Source: Winogradskyella marina (GTDB lineage: Bacteria; Bacteroidota; Bacteroidia; Flavobacteriales; Flavobacteriaceae). From it: 64,000 bases of DNA. This document shows, piece by piece, positions 63,975-64,000 of the stretch; position 1 is the first letter of the stretch; the number at the start of each line of letters is the position of its first letter. The stretch lies in contig NZ_JADOET010000010.1 of the NCBI RefSeq assembly GCF_015645385.1, forward strand, positions 62,001-126,000, in the 5' to 3' direction. The notes under the pieces are model-generated. The model made no database searches. It saw only the letters and a program-made list of their open reading frames with translations, and was not told the DNA's origin. A program made the position numbers and the translations under genes.

Positions 63975-64000
63975 ACACTTATATTTGTTTTTATATAACC

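Overview
The window is about 64 kb of an AT-rich chromosome from a member of the Bacteroidota, almost certainly a marine-type Flavobacteriaceae. Support: type IX secretion (T9SS) sorting domains of type A and type B, PorP/SprF-family partners, a giant SprB-like repeat adhesin, fused alpha/beta E1 of a 2-oxoacid dehydrogenase, a MutS2-like ATPase, SusC-style TonB plug sequence, and TAnnTTTG promoter boxes with few Shine-Dalgarno sites. I do not assign a genus. No rRNA, tRNA, CRISPR array or intact insertion sequence was seen.

Layout. 1-2.0 kb: the 3' end of ackA, a MscS channel and a degenerate intradiol-dioxygenase-like protein. 2.4-18.2 kb: a surface/secretion region with two small or mid-size exported proteins, then two cargo-plus-partner pairs. 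The first pair is a type B CTD protein and a PorP/SprF protein that carries an extra Ala/Glu coiled coil and a SPOR-like end. The second is a 2736-residue SprB-like adhesin and an ordinary PorP/SprF. A stranded fragment of a type A sorting domain lies just downstream. 18.4-24.3 kb: hpf with an ArsC-like partner, DUF1853, an RluE-type pseudouridine synthase, a secreted protein, an SF2 helicase, an exbD gene interrupted by an in-frame TGA, a 3D-domain lipoprotein and two tandem tiny ORFs. 24.4-31.5 kb: a T9SS-exported lysyl-endopeptidase-like protease, an M19 dipeptidase, fused 2-oxoacid dehydrogenase E1 and a 2OG-Fe(II) oxygenase.

31.6-39.9 kb: SUI1-type factor, DUF1835 protein, nucleoside phosphorylase, a leaderless substrate-binding protein, a small membrane protein, ung, a YfcC transporter, MutS2 and a DCC-family thiol protein. 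40.3-46.8 kb: a MuiA/DUF4139 protein split by an inserted carboxypeptidase-regulatory plus TonB-plug block, a structured 3' region, a TerB-like protein, a rhodanese, a DAACS symporter and aroC. 47-58.2 kb: an LpxH-like phosphoesterase, a large FAD/FeS oxidoreductase facing a small outer-membrane protein across a perfect palindrome, an FAD/NAD-binding protein, a two-gene radical-SAM DNA repair module, an HELGH protease, a GH3 protein and a Cys-rich copper-binding four-helix protein. 58.3-64 kb: DUF421, gcvT, an RmlD-like reductase, pterin dehydratase, yebC and a tyrosine recombinase.

Most of the window is ordinary housekeeping. The parts that stand out are the paired T9SS cargo/partner block with its unusual fused PorP protein, the MuiA-like protein carrying a TonB-receptor N-terminal block in its middle, the exbD gene with TGA at a likely Cys position, and several regulatory or repeat structures: the 50.9 kb palindrome, the 42.5 kb multi-hairpin, the heptamer tandem repeats after stop codons, and alternative hairpins before the 33.8 kb gene.
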